The notes under the pieces were generated by a model. The model saw nothing but the letters and a program-made list of their open reading frames with translations, ran no database searches and was not told the DNA's origin. A stretch of 8,726 nt of DNA from Candidatus Rokuibacteriota bacterium (GTDB lineage: Bacteria > Methylomirabilota > Methylomirabilia > Rokubacteriales > CSP1-6), in assembly GCA_003221595.1 (NCBI GenBank), contig QHSM01000061.1:1-8726 (forward strand), in the 5' to 3' direction. Shown piece after piece: positions 1 to 7,275 of this stretch (position 1 is the stretch's first letter; every line of letters starts with the position of its first letter). Position numbers and translations under genes: made by a program.

Positions 1-45
1 TGAACTGGACCTGTTCGAGGCCTGGGTCCGGCGCGATTCCCAGGG

Positions 46-71
46 GGCGCCCCGGCCGAGCCGGGGCCGCC
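46..71 (-). terminator. GC-rich hairpin just downstream of the malate synthase gene
   Basis: Bases 49-56 (GCCCCGGC) and 60-67 (GCCGGGGC) form a perfect 8-bp stem with a 3-base loop. If base 67 is bulged, the stem extends through 46-49 pairing with 68-71. It begins about 15 bases after the malate synthase stop codon, read on the minus strand. There is no run of T on either side, so it is not a canonical intrinsic terminator. It may act as a 3' mRNA-stabilising structure, a Rho-assisted end, or an end shared with a gene beyond the left edge. The structure is seen directly; the role is inferred. Confidence 0.45.
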
Positions 72-85
72 TTCGAGCGCGCGAT

Positions 86-1747
86 TCAGAACGCCTCGGG
101 CGCGGCGGCGATCGCGTCGAGGTCGGCGCGGGTGTACGAGCCGAGGCTCCGGAAGTCGAGGTCGGTGTAGTTCTTGATCCAGCGCATCGCGATCTTGAGC
201 GCCTTGCGATAGCGCTCCTGCGTCTCGGCGCCCTGGCGCCGAGTCAGGATGTCGGCGAGCTCCTCGTTGAGCAGCCGCTTCACCAAGGCGAAGTCGTGTG
301 CCGTGCCGCTTCCGGTCTCGCGCGCGCGGTGGATGATCCGCTGCGCGATCTGCGCGACCGACATGCGGCCGGTCGCGAGGTCTTCCATGAGGGCCGGATG
401 AATACCGGGCTTGCCCTCGAGGCTGTCGATGCCCTTGGCGCCGCGTCCGCCGAGCCAGCCCTCGACGTACTCGATCAGCATCCGCGCGTTGCGGCGCGTG
501 CCGTCCACCGTGACGGGACCGTCCGGCACCTTGATGGCGACGGGGTAGTTGTCGGGGTTCGTCATCTGCTCCGTCGGCTTCCAGCCCGAGCCGATGAGCT
601 TCTTGAACGGATCGCCGGCGGTCTTCATGTGGAAGATGTGCGCGACCCAGGCGCGGATGAAGCCCTGCTCCGCCTCCCACTGCTTGTCGGCGCGGATCGC
701 CTCGGCGGCGGCGCGATTGACGTCCGCGTCGGCGCTCGGGAGCGCGGTGGCCATGCCGCCGATCGGCACCGCACCCCGCTTGAGGCTGATCGCGACCAGG
801 CGCCGGAAGATGTTCGCCAGGAACGGCGTCGTCTTGATGTCGACCCCGAACCGGTCCGGCCACACCTGGGCCGGATCGGTCATGACGAACTCGAAGATCG
901 ACGCCTTGAGATCCCAGCGGGCGGCGTTCAGCCCCGCCGCGTAGGGGCCGAGCTCGTAGAGCATCTCCTCCATCTCGTATACGCACGGCAGCGACTCGAC
1001 GAGCACCACCGCCCGGATCGTCGCGCTGGCCAGGAACGGCAGGTGCTCGCGGCTCAGATCGAACAGATCGCGGTACCAGTGCGCCTCGGCGGCCGCCTCG
1101 AGCTTCGGCAGATAGAAGTAGATGCCCTGGCCGCGGCCGGCCTGGGCGCGCCCGGCGTAGAAGAGCGTGAACGCGGTGCCGAGGAGCGCCGCGTTGACCG
1201 GCGCGCCGTCGATGGTGACGTCCGGCTCGTCCAGGTGCATGCCCCGCTCGCGGTGCATGAAGAACGGCAGCTCACCGTCGGCGATCTTGTAGTTCCGGTT
1301 CCGCTCGCGGTCGACGAAGGTGAGCTCGCGGTTCACGGCGGCCAGGCGGTTGTGCGCCGAGCGCACGGTGTCGATCAGGCGGTGGCCGCCCGAATCCTCG
1401 TCGTCGTCCAGGTCGCCGGCGGCGCGCTCGCCCTCGGGCCCGGGGTTCAGCGCGTTGATGAACATCGAGGTGATCGAGCACGGCCCCGAGATCTCGATCC
1501 CCGGCCGCTTCAGCTCGTCGGGCATCGACGGAACCTGCCACGCTCCCGTGTTCGCCGCGCCGGCCGGCGGGTGAGACGGCGGCGTGTGCTCGCGCAGCGC
1601 GCGCTCCAGCACCGCCCGCCGGCGGGCGATGAGATCGCGCGCACGTGCATCCAGGCGATCGTGTAGTCGGGCCAGGTAGTCGCAGAACGCCGGCGTGAAG
1701 AGCGCCGCCGCGCCTTCGACCGGGGCGAATTTCACTCGCGTCGACAT
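86..1747 (-). CDS. aceB: Malate synthase A-like protein (divergent)
   Basis: Predicted to condense glyoxylate with acetyl-CoA to malate in the cytoplasm (glyoxylate shunt or glyoxylate assimilation). The protein is 553 aa, close to the usual ~530 aa of the A form. Family landmarks appear in order: an N-terminal EISGP...INALNPG region (85-103), the glyoxylate-binding arginine in HRERGMHL (R166), YFYLPK (210-215), the Mg ligand glutamate in VESLP (E251), GLNAARWD with the second metal ligand (D279), GGMAT (330-334), and the catalytic aspartate in MEDLATG (D456). Several usually conserved motifs are changed: the DFEDANSPTW region reads GDLDDDEDSGG (111-121), WDY is WDL, AHPGL is AHIFH (369-373), and about 10 residues are inserted before MED. 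The ATG at 1747 was chosen because homology begins here and longer frames run into the divergent gene. It has no Shine-Dalgarno but has a promoter immediately upstream. No isocitrate lyase is nearby. The family call is strong; exact substrate is less certain because of the altered motifs. Confidence 0.88.
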   Translation of the reverse strand: MSTRVKFAPVEGAAALFTPAFCDYLARLHDRLDARARDLIARRRAVLERALREHTPPSHPPAGAANTGAWQVPSMPDELKRPGIEISGPCSITSMFINALNPGPEGERAAGDLDDDEDSGGHRLIDTVRSAHNRLAAVNRELTFVDRERNRNYKIADGELPFFMHRERGMHLDEPDVTIDGAPVNAALLGTAFTLFYAGRAQAGRGQGIYFYLPKLEAAAEAHWYRDLFDLSREHLPFLASATIRAVVLVESLPCVYEMEEMLYELGPYAAGLNAARWDLKASIFEFVMTDPAQVWPDRFGVDIKTTPFLANIFRRLVAISLKRGAVPIGGMATALPSADADVNRAAAEAIRADKQWEAEQGFIRAWVAHIFHMKTAGDPFKKLIGSGWKPTEQMTNPDNYPVAIKVPDGPVTVDGTRRNARMLIEYVEGWLGGRGAKGIDSLEGKPGIHPALMEDLATGRMSVAQIAQRIIHRARETGSGTAHDFALVKRLLNEELADILTRRQGAETQERYRKALKIAMRWIKNYTDLDFRSLGSYTRADLDAIAAAPEAF

Positions 1748-1756
1748 GCGCAACGA

Positions 1757-1786
1757 ACTATTCGCATGGCGACGCGTGGCTGTCAA
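1757..1786 (-). promoter_or_regulatory. Candidate sigma70-type promoter for the malate synthase gene, leaderless
   Basis: Read on the minus strand, a perfect -35 TTGACA (1786-1781) is followed by an 18-base spacer and AATAGT (1762-1757, 4 of 6 matches to TATAAT). Only 9 bases separate the -10 from the ATG at 1747, so transcription would start within about 0-4 bases of the start codon. No purine-rich ribosome site lies upstream of the ATG, which fits a leaderless message. The hexamers are seen; promoter activity is inferred. Confidence 0.5.
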
Positions 1787-1834
1787 TGGCAGAATGCCCG
1801 CGGTCTTTCCCCAATGGTCCGGCGATTTCGCGGT

Positions 1835-2203
1835 ATGGGCAAGGGACGCAAGACCCGGCGCGCCCTCGAGCGCGGCGGCGCGGGCCCGGCGAAGCCGCTC
1901 AACGAGACAGTGGCTAGCTGGTCGGGCGTGCGGATCGCGCCGATGTTCGGCCGGTGGGGCTACTTCGTGGGTGAGACGCTCTTCGGCTGCTTTCCCCTGC
2001 GCGAGAAGGAGCGCGACCTCTGGGTCCGCCTCACCGACAGGGATCAGGCCCGCGCGCTGAGCGACCCGCGGGTTCGCCCCCACCGGCGCTTCTCGAAGAA
2101 GGGCTGGGTCGAGCTCGACGTGGAAGGCATCGAGGATCTGGGCCGAGCCCTCCACTGGCTCCGCCGAGCCTACGTCGCCACCACGCGCGGTCCCGCCGCG
2201 TAA
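1835..2203 (+). CDS. TfoX N-terminal-domain family small protein
   Basis: This is a 122-aa soluble protein with no signal peptide or membrane segment. The core resembles a stand-alone TfoX/Sxy N-terminal domain: PMFGRWGYFVG (36-46) matches the family's MFGG...VDG strand-turn, LWVRL (62-66) the following strand, and DPRVRPHRRF...GWVELDVEG (78-98) the typical RPHVRP...GWVYVEPEG segment, ending in an amphipathic helix (102-113). The basic N-terminus (KGRKTRR) is probably disordered. These stand-alone domains have no established biochemical role; a competence function should not be assumed. In-frame ATGs also exist at 1766 and 1814. I prefer 1835 because 1766 would overlap the malate synthase promoter and the extra residues look non-homologous, but none of the three has a Shine-Dalgarno. 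It is divergent from malate synthase and ends 24 bases from the convergent transporter gene. YjbR/MmcQ-like or DUF5519-like folds are the main alternatives. Confidence 0.68.
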   Translation: MGKGRKTRRALERGGAGPAKPLNETVASWSGVRIAPMFGRWGYFVGETLFGCFPLREKERDLWVRLTDRDQARALSDPRVRPHRRFSKKGWVELDVEGIEDLGRALHWLRRAYVATTRGPAA

Positions 2204-2227
2204 GCCGACGTCGACCGCTAGCCCGGG

Positions 2228-3541
2228 TCAGGCCGCCGGCGTCGTTGCCGCGGCGGTCGTGGCCGCGGCGCGGGCCGTGGCCTCGATGCGGTCGATCCGG
2301 ACCAGCGGGACGAGCAGCCACGTGAGTGCCGTCATCGCCGCCCCGATGAGGACGAGCGGGGCGTAGCCGAGGTGGTCGTACAGGCGCGCTCCGACGTTCT
2401 CGGCGAGCTGCACCCCCAGGTTGAACACCGACATGAGCAGCGCGAAGAACGTCGCCTCGACGTGGGGCGGACACGCCTTGGCGGCGAGATCGAGAAAGGC
2501 GAGCTGCATGATCATGCTGACGGCGCCGAACACGACGGTGATGATCACGGCCGAGACGGCGTCGCGGTACACGAGATACGCGAGTGTTCCGATCACGCCG
2601 AAGCCGATCGAGAGGTTGATGATGCGCTTGAGCGGCACGCGCCGGGACAGCGGCGCGTAGACAATGGCCCCGATGACGCCGGCGAGCGCGCCGATCGCCG
2701 CGAGCCGGCCGATGAACTGCTGGCTGAACTTCAGGACGTCCGCCTGATAGTAGAGAAACGCGGGGCCGAAGGACGGGCTGAACCAGAAGAAGAAGATGAA
2801 GCCCGCGACAAGCCAGATCTCGCGGTGACCCAGCGCGGCCCAGATGGCCCGCCATGTCTCGAGAAACGCCGCCTTGTCGACACGCGTAGTCGGCTCGCGG
2901 ATGAACCTGAGCGCCATGAATAGGGAGACGAGCGGAAAGCAGGCGGCAATGAAGAAGGCGAGCCGCAGGCTGCGCGTCTCCGCCAGGAAGCCGCCGAGCT
3001 CGCCGACCGCCACCGACGCGACCGTGATGCAGGCCCACTGGACGGACTGGAACGCGCCGGTGAGGCCGCGCGGGCGACCGTTCTCGACCATCATCGCGTC
3101 GGTCAGCACGTCGGTGAACGCCAGACCGAGCGCCATCAGGGTGAAGAGGCCGACGCCGGCGACGAGCGTGAACTTCACGCCCTGAAAGTCCAGCGCGCGG
3201 ATCTCACCCAGGGCGATCGCGTCGCCCCACGCCAGCCAGAAGCCGGCGACCGCCGCCAGGGACGAGGTGAGCAGGAAGTAGCTCTGTCGCCGCCGGCCGA
3301 AGAGCGGTACGAAGTCCGAGAGCAGCCCGTACACGGGCTTGATCAGCCAGGGGGTGATCGTGATCAGGAAGAAATCGGCAACCTGGCCGGCGCTGAGCCC
3401 GCGCTCTTTGAGCACGATCGTGATCGTCTGATTGGGCAGGTACCACATGCCCTGGGCGAAGTAGACGACCCCGAAGAGAAGGGCCAGTCGCCGGGCGTCG
3501 GCGGTTTTGAAGGGGTTCAACCGCTCGAACAGGGCGCGCAT
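2228..3541 (-). CDS. BT1 (folate-biopterin transporter-like) MFS membrane transporter
   Basis: This is an inner-membrane transporter of 437 aa with about 12 hydrophobic helices spread over residues 19-415, typical of the major facilitator fold. BT1/FBT-type landmarks are visible: GVVYFAQG in TM1 (24-31), KPVYGLLSD in the TM2-3 loop (68-76), a DVLTDAMMVE motif (144-153) followed by GAFQSVQW (162-169), and CPPHVEATFFALLMSVFNLG (357-376). The C-terminus is an Ala/Thr-rich tail (from about 419). Characterised members carry folates, biopterin or S-adenosylmethionine; many bacterial members have no known substrate, so none is assigned here. In-frame starts also exist at 3625, 3556 and 3553. I chose 3541 because a TATGAT -10 hexamer overlaps the 3556/3553 codons and sits 10 bases before it, and 3625 would overlap the divergent MOSC gene. 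No Shine-Dalgarno is present. It is transcribed divergently from the MOSC gene. Confidence 0.82.
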   Translation of the reverse strand: MRALFERLNPFKTADARRLALLFGVVYFAQGMWYLPNQTITIVLKERGLSAGQVADFFLITITPWLIKPVYGLLSDFVPLFGRRRQSYFLLTSSLAAVAGFWLAWGDAIALGEIRALDFQGVKFTLVAGVGLFTLMALGLAFTDVLTDAMMVENGRPRGLTGAFQSVQWACITVASVAVGELGGFLAETRSLRLAFFIAACFPLVSLFMALRFIREPTTRVDKAAFLETWRAIWAALGHREIWLVAGFIFFFWFSPSFGPAFLYYQADVLKFSQQFIGRLAAIGALAGVIGAIVYAPLSRRVPLKRIINLSIGFGVIGTLAYLVYRDAVSAVIITVVFGAVSMIMQLAFLDLAAKACPPHVEATFFALLMSVFNLGVQLAENVGARLYDHLGYAPLVLIGAAMTALTWLLVPLVRIDRIEATARAAATTAAATTPAA

Positions 3542-3551
3542 CCGGGAGCCC

Positions 3552-3581
3552 ATCATACGCGGGTTCACGGCGCGATGTCGC
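3552..3581 (-). promoter_or_regulatory. Candidate promoter for the BT1-type transporter, leaderless
   Basis: On the minus strand GCGACA (3581-3576, 4 of 6 matches to TTGACA) is separated by 18 bases from TATGAT (3557-3552, 5 of 6 matches to TATAAT). The ATG at 3541 follows 10 bases later, predicting a leader of about 3-5 bases. It overlaps the opposite-strand MOSC promoter, so the two would compete for polymerase. Confidence 0.45.
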
Positions 3582-3592
3582 TGCGCTAGGAT
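3564..3592 (+). promoter_or_regulatory. Candidate promoter for the MOSC gene, leaderless
   Basis: TTCACG (3564-3569, 4 of 6 to TTGACA), a 17-base spacer and TAGGAT (3587-3592, 4 of 6 to TATAAT) are followed by 10 bases and the ATG at 3603. The predicted transcript starts 3-5 bases before the ATG. The AGGA inside the -10 lies 11 bases from the ATG and could alternatively act as a weak, distant Shine-Dalgarno if transcription starts further upstream. Confidence 0.4.
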
Positions 3593-3602
3593 GGACGCCA
3601 CG

Positions 3603-4484
3603 ATGAGCGCCGAATCGGTGGGCACGGTCGTCTCGCTCTGGCGCTACCCGGTCAAGTCGATGATGGGCGAGGAGCTCAACGCGTGCGACGTGACCGAGCG
3701 GGGCCTCTGCGGCGACCGGGCCTACGGCCTCGTCGATCAGGAGACCGGGAAGCTCGCGAGCGCGAAGCATCCGAGGAAGTGGGGACGGCTCTTCGACTTC
3801 CGCGCCGATTTCGTCGAGCCGCCCCGGGTCGGCGCGCCCACGCCGCCGGTGCGCATCACGTTCCCGCGCGGCGCGAGCGTCACCAGCGAGGAGCCGGGCG
3901 TGAGCCGCCTGCTCTCGGAGGCCCTCGGCCGTCCGGTCGTTCTCATGACGAGCGCGCCGGCGGACAGCTCCTTCGAGGAGGTGTGGCCCGCGGTCAAAGG
4001 CGGGCGGCTCTACGGCACCACGCTGTCCGAGCGGGAAGAAGGCGACCTCGTGACGGACGTGCCGGCCGCCTTCCGCGCGCCCGCCGGGACCTTCTTCGAC
4101 TTCTGTGCGATCCACCTCGTCACGACCAACACGCTCGATCGCCTGCGCGAGCTGGCGCCGGCGCACCGCTTCGAGGCGCGGCGCTTTCGGCCGAACCTCG
4201 TCGTCGAGGTGCCGGACCGGCGCGGCTTCGTCGAGAACGACTGGTCCCGCCGCATCGTCACCGTCGGCGACGTCCGCCTCAAGGTCATCATTCCGACGGC
4301 TCGCTGCGTGATGACCACGCTCGGGCAGGGCGATCTGCCGCGCGACCCCGGCGTGCTGCGCGCGATGGCCGAGCACAACCGGATCCGCGCCGGCGGCCTC
4401 GGCGAGCTTCCGTGCGCGGGCGTCTACGCGTTCGTCGTCACGGGGGGGACCATCCGGCGCGGCGATCCGATCCGCGTCGAGTAG
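3603..4484 (+). CDS. MOSC domain protein, YcbX/mARC-like
   Basis: This is a 293-aa cytoplasmic protein with an N-terminal MOSC beta-barrel domain followed by the MOSC domain, the layout of bacterial YcbX and eukaryotic mARC proteins. The N-terminal signature is clear: LWRYPVKSMMGEEL (12-25), GLCGDRAYGLVD (34-45), and SAKHPRKW (53-60). In the MOSC part RFRPNLVVE (194-202) is followed by PTARCVMTTL (231-240), where C235 is the conserved cysteine that in relatives ligates molybdenum. Such proteins carry sulfurated molybdenum cofactor and reduce N-hydroxylated compounds, sometimes through a partner electron donor. There is no fused ferredoxin domain here (the protein ends at the MOSC domain, unlike E. 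coli YcbX), so a separate redox partner would be needed. A start at 3591 (MDAT) is also in frame; 3603 fits the upstream -10. The gene ends 6 bases from the convergent RND transporter. The reaction and substrate are inferred from the family. Confidence 0.87.
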   Translation: MSAESVGTVVSLWRYPVKSMMGEELNACDVTERGLCGDRAYGLVDQETGKLASAKHPRKWGRLFDFRADFVEPPRVGAPTPPVRITFPRGASVTSEEPGVSRLLSEALGRPVVLMTSAPADSSFEEVWPAVKGGRLYGTTLSEREEGDLVTDVPAAFRAPAGTFFDFCAIHLVTTNTLDRLRELAPAHRFEARRFRPNLVVEVPDRRGFVENDWSRRIVTVGDVRLKVIIPTARCVMTTLGQGDLPRDPGVLRAMAEHNRIRAGGLGELPCAGVYAFVVTGGTIRRGDPIRVE

Positions 4485-4490
4485 GGCCGC

Positions 4491-7274
4491 TCAGCGCGAC
4501 CGGTCGATGTCGAGGCCGGCGGTGGCGAGCGGTGCGGCCGGGCTGGCCACGACCGGGCTCGTCGCGGCGGTGGGCCGGCCGGGCAGCGCCTTCAGCAGCA
4601 CGGGAAGCACGATGAGCGCCGCGATGAGGCTGGTCGTGGTGCCGAGCGTGAGCAGCAGGCCGAGCCCGAAGATTCCGCGATGATCGGCGATCATCAGGCT
4701 GCCGAACCCGGAGATGGTCGTGAGGCCGCTGACCAGCACCGCCATCATCGTCGAGCGCGCGATCAGCGGGCCGCCGTGATCGCGGCCCTCCCGGAAGCGC
4801 ATCACGATGTTCAGGCCGTACTCCGCGGCGGCGCCCAGGATCAGCGGGAGCCCGAAGACGTTCCCCATGTTGAATTGCAGATTGAAGAAGTACATGAGCC
4901 CGAACGCCCACATGAGCCCGAGGCCGAGCGGCAGGAGCGCCAGGACCGTCTCGCGGAACCGTCGCAGCGTCAGCGCGGTGGCGAGGGTGACGAGCACGAT
5001 CGCGTAGATCGTGCCCTGCTGGTAGGCGCGCTCCATCAGGCGCAGCGCCTCGAACGTGATGATCGGCGTTCCCGTGACGTCCGGATCGGTTGCGCGAAGG
5101 TCGCTGACGAAGCGCCGTGCGCCGTCGCGGTCCCAGATGTCGACGGCGGGATGGATCTGCAGCAGGAAGCGTCCGGTGTCGCTCACGAACTTGGCCCGAA
5201 GCTCCGGCGGCACGTCGGCGAGGCCGATCTGACGGGGGACGAGGTTGTCCTGGAGCCGCTGGAAGCTCTTGACGAAATCGCGGTAGAGCTGATTCTGCAG
5301 ATGGGTGAGGGCCGGCTCGCTCACCTGGACGTCGGTCTGACGGATCTTTCGAATCAGCCGACCGACGTCGTCGACGACGATCCTGAGCGTCGCCTTGACG
5401 TCGCCCGCGGGCGCTTCTCTGGCCGCCATCTCGAAGCGGCGGTGGAGCGTCTCGAGCGCGGTGAGGAGCCGGCCGAGGTTCACCGACGTCGGCCGCCCGA
5501 TCCGGACCGGCGCTACCAGCGGCGCGAAGTCGCCGATGATCTTGAGCTTCGCGGGCTGGTCGTCCGGAATCAGGAGCAGCACCGAGTCGACCTCCGACAC
5601 GCTCGGGAGCGCGCGGAAGGCGGCGTCCTTGCGCCGGAGCTCGTCGAGCGAGTCCGCGCTGGCGAGGGCCGCGAATCCCGAGCGTCCCGCCGTCGCCAGG
5701 ACGCGCTTCTCCCAGTAGACGGACTCGGTTCCGAAGGCCTGGAGGTTGAGCAGGTTGTAGTCGAACTGGATGTAGCGCAGGCCCCACGCGGACACGGCCG
5801 TCAGGGCGAGGGCCATGAGCACGACCGTCTTCGGGTAGGCCACCAGCCGCTCGACGAACGGCACGTGGATACGCTCGAGCGCCAGCGCCCGCGGAATCGT
5901 CCCGGCGGGCCGGCTCGCGTGACGCCGGTCGACGAGGACGAGCATCGCCGGGAGCACCGTGATCATCGCGAGCCACGCCAGCAGGAGGGCGGTGCCGGCG
6001 ATGAATCCGAGCTCGCGCACCCCGCGGAAGTCGGTGAGCCAGAGGACGTAGAAGGTGCCGGCGGCCGTCACCGCGCCCAGCAGCATGCCCGGGCCGCTTC
6101 GCCGGGCCGTGATCTCGATCGCCTCCCGCAGATTGCGGCCGAGGAACAGCTCCTCCTCGTAGCGGAAGAGGAAGTAGATGCCGTAGTCGATGCCGATGCC
6201 GATCACGATCGAGATGAACATGACCGAGAACAGCGAGAGGTGCCCGATCACCAGGGTGGCGATCCCGATCGACCAGCAGAGGCTCATGGCGAGGACCGCC
6301 AGCATCAGGAGCGGCTTGCCGACGCGCGGGAACGCCACCAGCAGGAGGCCGAGCGTGAGGGCGAACGCGATGATCGTGGCCCGTCCGCTGTCGCGGAAGG
6401 CCGCCACCATCTCGTCGTTCTGGAGCGCCGGCTTGCCGGTCACGCCGACCGCGACGTCGGGGAATTCGCCCCGGAGCGAGGCGATCACGTCGCGAATGCC
6501 TTCGATGGCGTGCCGGTCGCCGGTGAAGCTCCCGCGCTCCGTCTCCGGCTCGGCCAGGATGAAGAGCAGGCGCTGGTCCTCGGACAGGAAGTAGCCCGCG
6601 CCCGGATGGTCGCCCCCGTCCATCGTGAAGAGGGTTCCGAACGGCGACCGGTACGGCCCCGGCCGATCGAGCCGCACCGACATCTGGGCGATCAGATCCT
6701 GGACGAACCGCAGATCGGCGGCGCCCTTGCTGTCGGAGAGCCCGAGGTCGATGAAGTTCGACACGAACGCGGTCGCGATCTGGGTGCCCATGCCCTCGAC
6801 CAGCTGGTCGAGCGTCGGCCGCGCCGCGAACGCCTCCATGAACTCCTGGTAGTCGAAGATCTTCTCGCGGATCGCGCTCAGCTTCTCCTTCGATAGATAG
6901 AGGAGCCCGCGCCCCTCGAACTGCTTGGGGTCGATCCGGTACGAGATCTGCTTCAGCGGCACCTGCGTCTCGCGAAGCTGGCGGACGAGCCGGGTGGCGT
7001 ACATCGTCGCCTCGGGCAGCGACGGCGCCTCGACGACGATGGCGATGCTCTCGAGATCGGCGAACTCCCGGTCGTACTGCGTGAAGCGCTCGACGTAGGG
7101 TTGGCCCGGCGGCAGGAGCGATCGGGTCGAGGTGGCGAAGGTGAGGGTGGTGAGCGCGTAGACGAGCGAGGCGATCGCCAGCGCGGCGGCGATGGCGACG
7201 GTCAGGGCGGGTCGCGCGCAGACCAGCCGGACGAGCCGGCGGAGCGGGCGACCGATCCGTTCGGCGAGCGGCAA
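4491..7274 (-). CDS. hpnN: RND/MMPL-family transporter, HpnN-like
   Basis: This inner-membrane exporter of 927 aa has the duplicated RND layout: TM1 at about 23-43, a periplasmic domain (about 45-295), five TM helices (about 299-450), TM7 (about 482-499), a second periplasmic domain (about 500-750), and five more helices (about 753-893), then an Ala/Pro-rich tail. The first repeat has the proton-relay type motif GIGIDYG (359-365, D363-Y364); the second has GAAAEYG (814-820), with Glu in place of Asp. Overall sequence and organisation best fit HpnN-like proteins, which move hopanoids to the outer membrane; at 927 aa it is somewhat longer than typical HpnN (about 870). No hopanoid genes are in view, so the cargo could be another lipid; the symbol denotes family resemblance only. 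The start is TTG at 7274-7272, one base after the ino1 stop. No ATG or GTG is available upstream in frame, and TM1 begins about 22 residues in, so the N-terminus is complete. Translation is probably coupled to ino1. Confidence 0.85.
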   Translation of the reverse strand: MPLAERIGRPLRRLVRLVCARPALTVAIAAALAIASLVYALTTLTFATSTRSLLPPGQPYVERFTQYDREFADLESIAIVVEAPSLPEATMYATRLVRQLRETQVPLKQISYRIDPKQFEGRGLLYLSKEKLSAIREKIFDYQEFMEAFAARPTLDQLVEGMGTQIATAFVSNFIDLGLSDSKGAADLRFVQDLIAQMSVRLDRPGPYRSPFGTLFTMDGGDHPGAGYFLSEDQRLLFILAEPETERGSFTGDRHAIEGIRDVIASLRGEFPDVAVGVTGKPALQNDEMVAAFRDSGRATIIAFALTLGLLLVAFPRVGKPLLMLAVLAMSLCWSIGIATLVIGHLSLFSVMFISIVIGIGIDYGIYFLFRYEEELFLGRNLREAIEITARRSGPGMLLGAVTAAGTFYVLWLTDFRGVRELGFIAGTALLLAWLAMITVLPAMLVLVDRRHASRPAGTIPRALALERIHVPFVERLVAYPKTVVLMALALTAVSAWGLRYIQFDYNLLNLQAFGTESVYWEKRVLATAGRSGFAALASADSLDELRRKDAAFRALPSVSEVDSVLLLIPDDQPAKLKIIGDFAPLVAPVRIGRPTSVNLGRLLTALETLHRRFEMAAREAPAGDVKATLRIVVDDVGRLIRKIRQTDVQVSEPALTHLQNQLYRDFVKSFQRLQDNLVPRQIGLADVPPELRAKFVSDTGRFLLQIHPAVDIWDRDGARRFVSDLRATDPDVTGTPIITFEALRLMERAYQQGTIYAIVLVTLATALTLRRFRETVLALLPLGLGLMWAFGLMYFFNLQFNMGNVFGLPLILGAAAEYGLNIVMRFREGRDHGGPLIARSTMMAVLVSGLTTISGFGSLMIADHRGIFGLGLLLTLGTTTSLIAALIVLPVLLKALPGRPTAATSPVVASPAAPLATAGLDIDRSR

Positions 7275-7275
7275 C

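Noticed and set aside
1..45. Possible 3' end of a plus-strand gene at the left edge (reads ELDLFEAWVRR in one frame)
   Set aside because: That frame has no stop until deep inside malate synthase and too little sequence is present to identify a family.
296..1666. Plus-strand open frame of 456 codons opposite malate synthase
   Set aside because: Arg/Val/Asp-rich shadow of the minus-strand gene; no family resemblance and no start signal.
1748..2155. N-terminal extension of malate synthase to 689 residues
   Set aside because: The added residues look like antisense of the TfoX-like gene, and the promoter at 1757-1786 would fall inside the coding region.
4442..4448. Run of seven G near the end of the MOSC gene as a possible programmed frameshift
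   Set aside because: The frame after the run (GTIRRGDPIRVE) matches the expected end of MOSC proteins and stops normally, so no shift is needed.
4680..6896. Long plus-strand open frame (738 codons) opposite the RND transporter
   Set aside because: Its translation is dominated by Arg, Glu, Asp and His in low-complexity order with no recognisable domain. It is the mirror of a real membrane-protein gene in GC-rich DNA.
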